Below, one piece after another: positions 51,701 through 63,700 of a stretch of DNA of 64,000 nucleotides. The notes under the pieces are model-generated. The model searched no databases. It was not told where the DNA came from and was given only the letters and a program-made list of their open reading frames with translations. The DNA is taken from the NCBI GenBank assembly GCA_016858145.1, contig JAEHOE010000066.1:124001-188000 (forward strand). Direction: 5' to 3'. Every line of letters begins with the position of its first letter. The stretch's first letter is position 1. Source of the DNA: Edaphochlamys debaryana. Lineage: Eukaryota; Chlorophyta; Chlorophyceae; Chlamydomonadales. Both the position numbers and the translations under genes were made by a program.

Positions 51701-54700
51701 AGAGCGTTTACAGCGTTCATGCCAGAGCCATGCTTGCCTGCGATCGTCTAGGGTGGTCGTGATGGAAACAGCCTGCGGAGATGTTCCGGAAAGGGGCCGC
51801 GTTTGTGAACACGGGTACTCAGGCCGTTGAGTGAAGATGGTGCAGGGCATGGTTGGGTGGCAATTGGGGCATGCCATTGCAAACTCAGGCTGGCCTGAGA
51901 AACTCACCTTGGAGCCAGCGGGGCACTCATGCCGAAAGGGCGCGCTAGAAAGTACCGGTGCGCCGACAGTCGGCATTTGGGCTGTGCAAGGAGAAAGGCG
52001 TTGTGGTTGGCATCGCAGGCACGCCCAAAGATGCATCGATTTAGGTTTGGGGTATTCTCACCTGAGATTGCCGCGAGTAGAGTGGGTGACGGTGCGTCCC
52101 GGCAGATTAGCTTGACTCCGAACAAAAAGCCGAGCGTGGCGTTCCGGAGACCCTTGATGCCTGCAAACAAGGCAAAAACATGTATCACTCGCAGAACGAA
52201 CTTCATCCGTTTCCGGCGCAATCTTCAGTCCGTTTCCTGTGTCCGTTTCCTGGCATCCGTTTTGAAAATGTCATGAAACGTTATCGGCCGATCCAATCCG
52301 TTATCGAAACGGACAGGCAACGGACTGACGGATTAGATCGGGCGATAACGGATCAACTGAGCCAATAGCGGATGCCCCCCATCCGTTTCCCCTCCCCCAA
52401 ACGGATAGGAACCGCAAGAAGCGGATCAGTCGTTTTCAAAACGGACCCAAACCGCCTCGAATGGATTAGGTTCGTTTCACGAGTGTATGATTTCACTGTG
52501 CGTGGGCATGGGTCGGTTAATCCATGTACACCTCACCACTTACCCACTGCATGCTGGTACGGAAAACAGTACTCGGAGTACTCATCACCGGCCTGTAAGA
52601 CAACGAAGAGAGACACGCTTCACTCCGACCCTGCCGGGCCTACGTTACGTGGAGCTACGGTGACAGGGGTTGCGAGGCGTGAGAGTGAGGATTTAAGGTC
52701 ACTTGCGGGTGGCGGGTGCCCTGTGCAGGGGCCGTCGTATGTCCGCTTGCGGTACGTACCACAATCCCCGCGCCGAATTCATACTGCCCGACGGTGCGGT
52801 ACGTGTCGAAGCAAAGCGCATCGACGGATAGAAGAGCGAAGGGTGCAGATATTCCGCCGGCTGGCGCGAAGTCCGCCTTTCCGGTCACTCCCGAGACTCC
52901 AGCGGGGCAGGCCGCCGGCATGAAGGCGACAGAGGCCACGGTGCGGCTGGCACCAGATGTCACGCCTGGGAGACGGGGGAAAGATATGAGAATTGATGGG
53001 TTATATCATGTTAATGACGGGTAGGACAATGAGCTGCCTGGCAACCTTAGGAGACCAAAGAACTACAGCCATTATTGGTGTTGAGCAAGCTACCAGCCGC
53101 GCTCGTCACCCACTCTGCATGAAGACGCCATTACACACGATGCCCAGCTCCTGTACCACAGTGCGGCTCGTGTTGAGGCCGTTCAAGGGCGGCGCGTCGT
53201 ACCTGGAGGCACACAAGTCGGAGGCGCAAAATGTGGTGCGCCTCCACAAGAGCCATGGCACGCCCGAGGAGCGGGTGATGAGCGCTCAATGTTTCACCCA
53301 AGCAATAGCGCGCACCTGCCGTACAGCGCGGTGATGTAGCTGCTGGGGCCCAGCTCGGGGCACTCGAGCGACCACTCCTCCAGACCCGCCATCTGGGCGG
53401 CCGCGAACTCACCCTCGTCTGCGCGGCGATGCAGGGGGGGTCGGGGGGCAGCATAGGCAGCATTCGTTCAGGCAAAGCCCACAGCATACTCGATCGTTGC
53501 TCCCGATTGGGCCTGCGTGCATGCGTACCGTTTGCCATGATGGGAGGCCAGCCTCCTATGGGGGTGCACTTGATCACAATGCTGGAAGCAAAGTGGGTCT
53601 CGGGCACAGTGTCGTTGCCGGGTAGCATCTGTACGGCAGGATATGGGCGTGAACGGCAGGGGTGACTGGTTGGCCGGATACAGCATATCACTAGTTCTCA
53701 GCATGCACGCACTGGCTCGTTCATAGACCTCCGGCCCCTAGCCACTACAACGGATCATGGAAACCAGGGTCGACGCACCTGCCGCGTCCAGCCAATCTCC
53801 TGGATTGCGTGTCCCGCCGGACAGTCGTGAGTCCACGTCACGAAGGGGGCGGGGGCTGGGGGAAAGCTGAGAGGCGCGCCGACGGCCGTGCACTGCGCCC
53901 TCAGGCTGCCCACGTAGCCGGGGCCTCGGGATGGCGCCCAGTGCAGGAACAGGCCCGCGAGGGAGGAGATGCCCGCAGACAGGCCGGTGCCGGAGGCGCA
54001 GCTGGCGACAGAGGTCTGAGCGGGGACAGGACGGATTGGGGTCCAGGGGACAGGCAGGCGGGATAATATAATGTAAATTGCGAGAGAAGGGTTAATCTTC
54101 AAGCAGAAGCGTCCCTGTCCATCTCCCACCCCCGTGCATACATGTCCTGCGCATGCCTGCACGCACCGTGCTGACGGCCATGCCGGGCGGCAGCGCCGGC
54201 TGCCCCAGCCTCAGCGTGACTGCCTTGTCGGGGGAGGGCACGAGGATGGGCACGCAGCTGCCGGCCAGGCCCGCCACGGGCAGGATGGAGCCCACGGGGG
54301 GCGTGGTGAGGGTGAGGGCGTCCAGGGAGCCCAGCACGAAGCCCTCGGGGCAGGCCAGGGAGCCCTGGGCCTGGGTGGAGTACCTGGGGCGGGGGTGGGT
54401 GGGAGGGTGGGGGGGAAGTACATACGTATGTGCGGGATGCAAGGGGGAACAGGGAGAGGGAGTGCAGGATGATATGCGCGAGCGTAATAGGAGAATCCGC
54501 GCCGTTCATTCACCCGCCTTACCACGGGCTGTCCATGCTGTAATCCCCAAAAATGGGGGAGCACATCTTGCAGGGGACAACATTCGTCACCACAGACAGG
54601 GGCGGCGGCGGGGGCGAGGGCGGCGGTGGAGGGGGCGGCGGGGAGGGAGGCAGAAGCGGGGACTCCGGTGGGGGGCTGGGAGAGGTGGGAGGAGAAGGCC

Positions 54701-57700
54701 CGGGGCTGGGCGGCGAAGGCGGGAAAGGCGGCCGGGGCGGCGAGGGCGGCTTCGGGGGCATGTTTGGTGGGGACGGCGGGCTGGGAGGCTGGGGTGAGGG
54801 AGGGGAAGGCGGTCGGGGCGTTGGTGGCGGGATTGGAGGCGGCAAGGGTACTGGGGGGGAGGGAGGCCCTGGTGGTGGGGGCGACGGTGTTGGTGAGGGG
54901 GGGGGGGAGGGGGGCTGAGGGGCCGGCGGCCGTGGCGGCTTGGGAAGGGGTGGAGACGACAGAGGCCGAGGCGGAAGCCTGAACTTGGGGCTCGGGAATG
55001 GAGGCAGCGGAGGCGGCGAGGGAGGCGAAGGTGGTGAAGGAGGCCTCGGGGGCAGAGGCGACGGCGGGAGGGGCGGTGAAGGGCGGGGTGAGGGTGGTAA
55101 AGGAGGAGAGGGCTGTGGGGACGGTGGGCTAGGAAAAGGTGAAGGCGATGGAGGAGACGGCGAGGGAGGCTTAGGGGATGGTGGTGAGGGCGACGGCGGA
55201 ATAGGAGACGGTGGAGAGGGAGAAGGTGGCCGGGGGGAGGGCGGAATGGGGAAAGGAGATGGAGGTCGGGGAGATGGGGGAGACGGACCGGGTGGCAAAG
55301 GCGACGGAGGAGACGGTGAGGGAGGCTTAGGGGATGGCGGTGAGGGCGATGGCGGACTAGGAGACGGTGGAGAGGGAGAAGGTGGCCGGGGGGAGGGCGG
55401 AATGGGGAAAGGAGATGGAGGCGGAGGAGATGGGGGAGACGGCCCGGGCGGGAGTGGAGAAGGGGGAGACGGCGAGGGAGGCTTAGGGGATGGTGGTGAG
55501 GGCGACGGCGGACTTGGAGAGGGTGGAGAGGGAGAAGGTGGCCGGGGGGAGGGCGGAATGGGGAAAGGAGATGGAGGTCGGGGAGATGGGGGAGACGGAC
55601 CGGGTGGCAAAGGCGACGGAGGAGACGGTGAGGGAGGCTTAGGGGATGGCGGTGAGGGCGATGGCGGACTAGGAGACGGTGGAGAGGGAGAAGGTGGCCG
55701 GGGGGAGGGCGGAATGGGGAAAGGAGATGGAGGCGGAGGAGATGGGGGAGACGGCCCGGGCGGGAGTGGAGAAGGGGGAGACGGCGCGGGGGGCTTAGGG
55801 GATGGCGGCAAGGGGAATGGAGGACTAGGAGAGGGCGGAGAGGGAGACGGCGGCCGAGGAGACGGCGGGCTCGGGAGAGGAGATGGGGGTGAGGGAGAAG
55901 GCAGCGACGGCCAGGGCGGCAGGGGCGATGGTGGAGACGGCGGGCGAGGAGAAGGAAATGGGGGGGCAGGCGGGGGAGGTGATGGCGGCGGGGGGAAAGG
56001 CGGGGGAGACGGAGGGGCCGGTGGAGGGGGCGATGGCGGAGGCGACGGTGGTGGTGGCGCAGGAACAGGCGGGAATGGCGAGGGTGGCGCCGGTGAAGGA
56101 GGTGCGGGAGAGGGAGGCCACGGCGAAGTGGGAGGTGACGGTGGCGGTGGTGCGGGGCTGTCAGGAGGCGGCGGAGGCGGCGAATCGGACGGCGGTGGCG
56201 GTGGCCAATCGGGAGGGGGCGGCGGTGGCGCATCAGGCGGTGGCGGCGGGGGGGGTGGTTGGGAGGCGGAGGCGCTGGATCGTCAGGAGGCGGCGGAGGG
56301 GGCGCATCGGGTGGCGGTGGGGGGGGCCAATCGGGAGGGGGTGGGGGTGGCGCATCAGGCGGTGGCGGCGGGGGAAGAGCTGGAGGAGGGGGCGCATCGG
56401 GTGGCGGTGGTGGGGGCCAATCGGGAGGGGGTGGGGGTGGCGCATCAGGCGGTGGCGGCGGGGGAATAGACGGAGGAGGGGGTGGCGTCGTGTCAGGCGG
56501 CGAGGGAGCATCCAGCGGGAAAGGAGGCTCTGGCATGCCAGGCGGCACGAAAGATTTCAAGCGGGGAGGCGCATCGGGAAGAGTACCGGTAGCGTTCGGC
56601 AGCACTGCAATTGGTACCTGCAGAAGGCGGCGGCCCGTCCCCGGAGACGGCGGCGGAGGTGGGCGGGGAGGCGGAGAGGGAGGCGGCGGCGGACGGGGCG
56701 GCGGGGACGGCGGGGGTGGCGGGGGTGGCGGGCGGGGCGGGGGAGACGGCGGCCGAGGAGACGGTGGCGGTGGGAAGCGAGGTGGTCGTGGCAGCGGTGA
56801 AGGTGGCACAGGAGACGGCGGCGTCCAGGGCCGTGGCGGAGACGGCGGCGGCAGAGGAGGGGACGGCGGAGGTGGGGACGGTGGCGGGGGAGGTGGCGGA
56901 GGAGGAGATGGGGGTGGCGGCGGCGGCGGCGGCGGCGGCGCACTCCGCTCCGGTGCGGTCACGCAGGGGAGCTGAAGCGTCGCGAGGTAGTTGTAGGCAC
57001 TCGAGTCCGCAGTGTCATTAAAGCTGAGTGCCGTACCCATGAGGCCGCTTGCCGCCAGTCCGTCGGGGCACTGGTAGCCGAACACGCTGGGCTGGGGGCA
57101 GGCGCGGGGCTCCGGAACCAGCTGCAGGTTCTTGCCGTTGAGGCAGGACACGGTGAGCTGGGGGCGGGCACAAGGAGGGACGACAGGTGGGCGGAGGGGC
57201 TCGGGTGTGGCATGGTCCGACAGCGTAAAGGGTGAGGCGGATTCATGCGTGCAGGCCCCCTCGCCTCACTCACCGAGCAGATGCCGGCGACGTCGAAGGT
57301 TCCGCTGATGCCCACGACTCCGTCGCCCACACCGCAGTCGGCCTCGGCCCAGGTCCGTTCGCCGGTGGTCGGTACCGGTACGCCCCACAGTCGCTGCTCG
57401 AGGCCGGGATATAGACCGCCGCACACGACACCCACATCCAGGATGTTTGAGCTGTTCGTGTCCAGCACCAACGTAATGCCCGTGAGGATGGGGGCCGCTG
57501 ACTCGATGCGGCACGCCAGACTGAAGGGCGAGGGTGGTGGTGCGCTGGGCGGGGCGGGCGGCGAGGGCCAGCCGAAGATGGGGCTCAGGGCGAGCTGGGG
57601 GGGTGCAGAAGTCATCGCGTCATCATCGTCCTTTGGCAGCGGCATGGCGCCAGTGACAAACATAGCGAGGGAGCGGAAGCAGGTGCGGATACCGGGGGAA

Positions 57701-60700
57701 TCCACGTTGGGAGTCGTGATTGGAGTGAAAGCGTTGGGCCCGGCTCGCCAGGGCTTGGCCATGATGAAGCAAGCGGCGGCCTGTGCGGTGGCAAAGGTGG
57801 GACATGAGCAGCGTGATGCGTGGCTCGCGGGGGTAAGGTTGTGATGCACCGAGAATCGCTACGTAGCGTAGCTACGTATACCGCTACTAGCGCCCAGTAG
57901 GGCGGGGGGGGGGGGTCCGATTGAAGCAAGTTCAACACCACCCTTACACCCGAGGCCCTCACGTCGCTCATGTCGTAGGTAGCGTCTTGGTATCCGGGAA
58001 TGTAGGTGTAGTAGACGCACGCGGGCTGGACCATGCAGGCTGCGGGAGAAGGGGAGCGGGGATACTATGGTAACCTTGGTTGACATATGGGGTTGACATA
58101 TGAATTGCCAAGCGCAGAACCATTGGATGGAGCTGCCTTGCCCGCAGCGCAGCGCCCCCCTTATTGTCTGCTGCGGCCAATTAGTCTACGTAGTCCGCAC
58201 CCGCGATGCAATCGGACTCTCGGTTCGCGAGCAGGGGCCCATCGCCGATGAGCTCGCCGGGCACCATGAAGGCGAAGCCACTGCGTTGTCACGGGTGTGG
58301 GCACTTCAGCTTAACTGGGGGCGGCTGCATGGGGCGAGCGAGGCTGTGCCCAGATACTCACTTGGGGCGGGCGATGCAGTACACGTCGGGATACAGATTC
58401 AGGTCGGGCATCTCTGTGGGAGTGAAACAGGAGGATCGTCGCCAGGGGTTTGCCTAGCCGCTTCATAACAGTAACCGACCAGCCCAGAAGCATTGACAGC
58501 CTACACTTGCCGTAAAACCCAGCCCTTGCTCACCCTCCTGGCACACCACGGGCAGCTTCTCGAGGCATGACACGGAGTACATGCCACCCTCTAGGATAAC
58601 GCCCTCCGAGGGCGGTGCACGGGGGGCGTTGGGCGGCGGAGGGGAGTACAGCGGCACATCGGGCGGGAAGGGGAAGCCGGGGGGCGCAGGGGCGTCAGGG
58701 GCTGTGCTTGGAGGGCGGGGCGCTGGCGAGGGCGGAGACGGCCGCGGCGGAGGTGGCGGGTTGGGGCTTGGCGGCTCAGGCGAGGGCGGCGAGGGTGGAG
58801 GCGGAGAGGCGAGACGGTACGCCTCGAAAGACCCGTTCCAGAAGCCATGGACGCCCATCTGCCAAGATGGGTTGGCAAAGGGTGTCCAAGGAGGGCGAGG
58901 GAGTCACGCCAAGTCGTGAGCAGGTATGCTCAATGATGCCCCTGTGAACCTAAGAGGCAGGTACCATACTACCCGCGTGCACTGTCCAGCAGATATGCAA
59001 ACCCCGGATGATTCGTTCGAGGCGCCCTCACCGCGAGCGTCACGTTGGACCCGTCCTCGTTGACCATCATTCCGCAGTGCGCCTCGCCAAAGTCCTCGGC
59101 GCTCCAGGAAGTGAGTGCGCTCTCAGACGAGATGGAGCCGTCACTCCAGTACATCTGTGCTCAGGGAGGGGCAGAGGGGCGCAGCACACTTCCGTTGAAA
59201 GGACATCACCTTGTCAGGAGTGTGGAGAGGCTAGCTTTGCCGCAGCCGCGATGGCGCCCTCCCTCCTGCGCACCTGACCGTCTCCAAACGAGCGCAGTCC
59301 CAGCCAGTAGACGTCTGGCAGGCCGGGGATGTTGCCTTGGACCAGGGCCTCGGCCACATAGAGGTCGGTCAGGGAGGGGATCTCGGCCTGGACGTGGGCG
59401 GGGTCGAGGGCATGTATGTCAGGGGGGCACACGCTCAGCACGCATGAGCGTTGTCGAACTCTGCCTGAGTGAAATTGCAGCGACCCTAGGCTGCCCCCTT
59501 TTGCACCCTGGTGTTCCCATGTCGATATCGAAATCCCCCTGGGCAACCCACCCCCAGTGTGCGACAGAGCTTGGATGCCTCTGCGTGCGTCATGAGCAGC
59601 TGAGATCCGTCGGGGCGCGGCGGGAAGACCATGAGCGCAGTGTTGACCAGCGGCACGCGTGTGGGGATGGGCACACCGGACCCTAGGGAGCGGAACTCTG
59701 AAGGGTGGAAGGGGGCGGGGAGGGCGGGCAGGGCAGTGAGCAGAGGGCCCTGGCACCCTAGCCAGGCGTGAGCACTCATCGGCACAGTCCACCCTCAGCA
59801 CGTGCGGGGGGTAAATGCGCAGAGATGGACCGCAGGTAGGCAGGCACCCACTCTTGCACACGAAGGGCAGTGCCACGGTGCAGCCCAGGTCAGACCACTT
59901 GGAACTGGGGAAAGGGGAGGGCAGGCCGCGTCCATGTAGTACATACATGTGCCATGGATGGAGGGGAGGCACATACCGCGCCCGCGGTGCCAAACCTCAT
60001 CAACCGAGTCCCGCCAAGCATGAGCACCCTGATCATCTGCCGCTCACGTACGCGGCTTGCCCCATGGTAGCCCCTGCCCGGCTCCTCACTTCTCTGACAC
60101 CACCTCCCGCAGACCCGCGCCGGCGCTGTCCTCCAGAGTGACTGAGGTGGCCACACAATCCTCGCCGCCGTACCTGAAGCGGAGCCGAGAGGAGTGCGTG
60201 GGGAGTGAGGTAGGAGCGCAGCGGATAGAACTATGCGATTAGGCCATGCACGTCTGGGGTACGACCGCCCTCTTGCCCGCTTTCCCTCAAAAATGGCAAA
60301 GTTAGAAGGGGAAAAACAACTGAAACACGCACCTCCCGTCTGGCTGCCCCGGGGCCCAGTTGCGGTAGGCGAGGTCTGAGCCATCGTCCGACCAGATGAA
60401 GCGCCCCTCTTGGGCTGAGGGTTCAAAAGAAGGAAGAGGCAGTAAGTCCATTTTCTTGCCTGCTGCCCAACTTGCGCCAGGTTCTATGAATGCGCGGTCA
60501 CGCGTGAGCGCCGCCTAGCGACTCGCTGTCCAGACCCGACCCCACCTGCGTCCGAAGCGCCCAGCCATAGGAACACGTCACGGCCGCGGTAGACCTCGTC
60601 ACTCGTGAGCTGACCGGAGTCGGCCCACCTGAGGCGGAGGACACCACACCGACACAACCCCACGCAGGTCAATAGGGGCTTGCCTGAAGTCGCGGGTGTC

Positions 60701-63700
60701 GGCAGGCCAGTACGAAGTTCCGTCAGGACCTCGCTCATGCCGTCTGACGCTTTGCCAGCAGCGAATGCGTGTGCCGTTCCTCAGCAACAGGTAGGCTGAC
60801 TAGCCCCGCGCGCCATGCACCCCACCTCTTACCCCGAGATGAGGGAGTAGATTACGGAGGACTCAGCGCTAGAGGTGACGGAGGCCAGGTGCCCTCCTAG
60901 GCTCGTGCAGTGGGCCTATGCGGAAGGAATAAGGGAGGGCCATGCTGTTGCGGAGGAGTATGGGGCAATGGACCGTTGCAATCACAGGGTGTTCAGCGTT
61001 GGAGCAATAAAGCCAAGGAATGCGTCCTGCAGGACCACAAGGGTCGGGAATGCCAAACGACGGGATGGAGACGGAGGCAGACCATCTTCCCCGGCTTGTC
61101 TGCCCACCCCCGAGCGAGTCCGGCCCACGCCACCCACCTCTGCGGCCGGCCACGTCTTGCGAACCTAGAGAACAGCAATCGGGGGTGAAAGCGGATCAGT
61201 GAATGTAGCCACAGGCTCAATGCTGATGCTCTAGTAGAACGGCTCACCTCGTACAGCTCGTACTCGTAGTTTCCCAGAGAGCTGACCAGCACTGGGTCAC
61301 CCAGGTCCGTGGAGCCAATGGCGGACACTGTCGAGAGGCGGGGGGTGGGGGGCGGCGGGACCAAGGAGTGGGCGCTGGGCGGCAGGGTGGAAAAGTGGAG
61401 CACCAAAGGGGCGTGGCGCCCTCGCACCCCCAGCAGCCCCGGGGCTTGGCTTTGTGCGGCAGCTCAACCTTACTTGTGTTGGTGCAGCGCGGCGGCGTGA
61501 ACGTGTTGCAGAGTGCCGGGTCTCCTTGCAGCTCGGAGGTCATGCGGCGCAGGAGGTCCCCAAAGGAGTCTGAGTCGACATCCCACAACCCCATTCCGCC
61601 GAGGCAGTGCAGCCGAGCGAAGCAGATCTGGGAATGAGGGCGGGGCAAGGAGCAAATATTGAGGGCTGAGAGAGCAGTGCAAGGAGCAGGGCGGCCAATA
61701 TCTATCGGCCCAATGATCCAGCGCAAGTCAAAATGCACAACCCGTTTCCCCCACCTTGGCCCCCACGGTGTGCTCGCTGTCGAAATGCGTCCACAGGTTG
61801 TCGCCGTAATGTGCGGACAGTACAAACGACTCGCCATTGAACACGGCGCTGCTGGGAGCGATGAGCTCGCGCAGCTCAGCCTGGTCGAGCAGACCCTCCC
61901 TTCCCATGCAGGGACCGCCCAGAGCGGGGCCTGAAGGGAGGGGTTAAGTTTGGAGCCCAAATGATCGCTGCTTTCCTTTGGAAACCCTGCTCGAAACAGT
62001 AACGAAGGACAAGCTGCTTCCAAAGATTGCCAACGGCCAACCGCTCACCTGCCACGAACCCGTCGCTGTCGAGTAGGTAGGATCGGCCCATGGAGGGAAA
62101 CACCACTGTCACACGCTGGGGGGGCAGCCCGCCGGCAAGGAGCTGGCGGGGCAGGAGGGGGCAAGGGTAGGGCATGCATTTGTTGAGGGCAAAAGCCCCT
62201 TTCCCAGTTCGTTATCGCCAGCCGCTTTCTTTGAGCCCCACCTTTCATTGCGACCACAGGCCGCCACATCTCACAACCCTACCCCGCAGCCCTGCCCCTC
62301 CCTTTCCCCCCCCCCCCTGCCCCACCGTGTCGAGCATGGTGTTGACGGACATACCCGTGGCCTCGAGGCTGGGGGGGCCGGTTGGGCAGAGCGTGAGGGT
62401 GTTGCATAGAGCACCCTTGAAGAGCAAGGGCGTACAGCGTTGGGCCCTGTATCTGTCGTACTCACCAGTCGTACAGCGGGGACTCCACGTAGGGCGCCGA
62501 GCCCAGCACCTCGTCGCCTCCCAGATCGAAGGCTTTGAGGTGGAAGTACTCCACCACATTCGCCAGAACCTCCCAGGGCATTCCCAGAAACACGGGGTTG
62601 GGCGAGATGGCCACAGTCAGCACCTTGCCCCGGGCGTTCAGAGCCAAGAACAGGGCTGTCAAGAGCTCAGCGTAAACAGTGGTCTGAAGGGGGGGGATGG
62701 GATGAACGGTTGTCAGCGGACGACTAGGAACGGGAGTACTAAATACGGCTGTACGGCAGGGTGCCACACGCAGCTACCCCTTGCGCCCGCACCTGGTTGG
62801 TGTTCACCGAGGGCCAGTCCAGCTCAGCACCATCGTAGCGGTAGGCGTCAACGAACGAAGCCTGCGCGCACCGCGACATGAGTCGTGAGTGTCCTCTTTC
62901 TGACTCGTGCCCCTGCTCACCACGCCTGTAAGCAGGGAAATCCTGCGTGGCATCCTAGGAGGCTTTTAGCTGCTTACAACGCTCCCGGCCCCCTTCCCTC
63001 TCACCACTGCCTCTGCGAACACGTCCCTGGACTGCTCCCCCAGCACAATGTTGTTGAAATTGAAGTCCGCATCGGCGCTGCCGCCAACCGCCAACAGCAC
63101 CTGGGCACCGGGGTTGACGGCCTTGACTTGCCTGGTGGTGCGAGCAGGGGGAGGGACGCGGGCTGAGGGGTGCTTGTATGCATAGATTGGGGCAAATGGA
63201 GGGGTACCCTTTAACAGGGGCTTGTACGGGCCCCATGCCCCTTGCTCGCTGCACCCACTCTGGCAGGTTGGCGAGCACCGCCACGTCTCCCTCCCTGGGG
63301 ACGAATGGTGGAGGCAGGGAGTTGTCAGGGGGACAGTAGGAGGGGGGGGATCGGGCCTGGACGGCGCAGGAGAGGCCGCTGGGATAATGACTGGCTCCGT
63401 CCTCACCCCCTCAGCGTCAAGTTGAGGCCCTCGGCGTTAGGGATGACGAAGGAAAATACCACGTGGGTGGCGGTGGCCGCACGCTGCACCACGGTTCCCC
63501 CCGTAGCAGAGTCGCCCTGACAGGGAGGGGGTTGGCAGGGGAGCAGAGGGAGTCAGAGGACCTTGCCACGTCACAAGCATGCGGGAGCGGCCAACTAACC
63601 AAGCCGACCTGGCATGCGGCGGCGGCGTCACGCTTTGTGTTGGACACGTAAGCCACGACGCGGCTGGGAGGCCCGCAGCGCAGCTCAATGGGCGCCTGGG

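Noticed and set aside
54940..56469. Long plus-strand open frame rich in Gly, Glu and Asp
   Set aside because: It is the antisense of the PPSPX shaft exon; GC-rich repeats leave all frames open. The minus strand has flanking exons in phase.
55825..57151. Arg/His/Leu-rich continuation of the minus frame after the PPPPD repeats
   Set aside because: It arises from the single-base frame break at 56248-56255. The Pro-rich sequence continues in the neighbouring frame.
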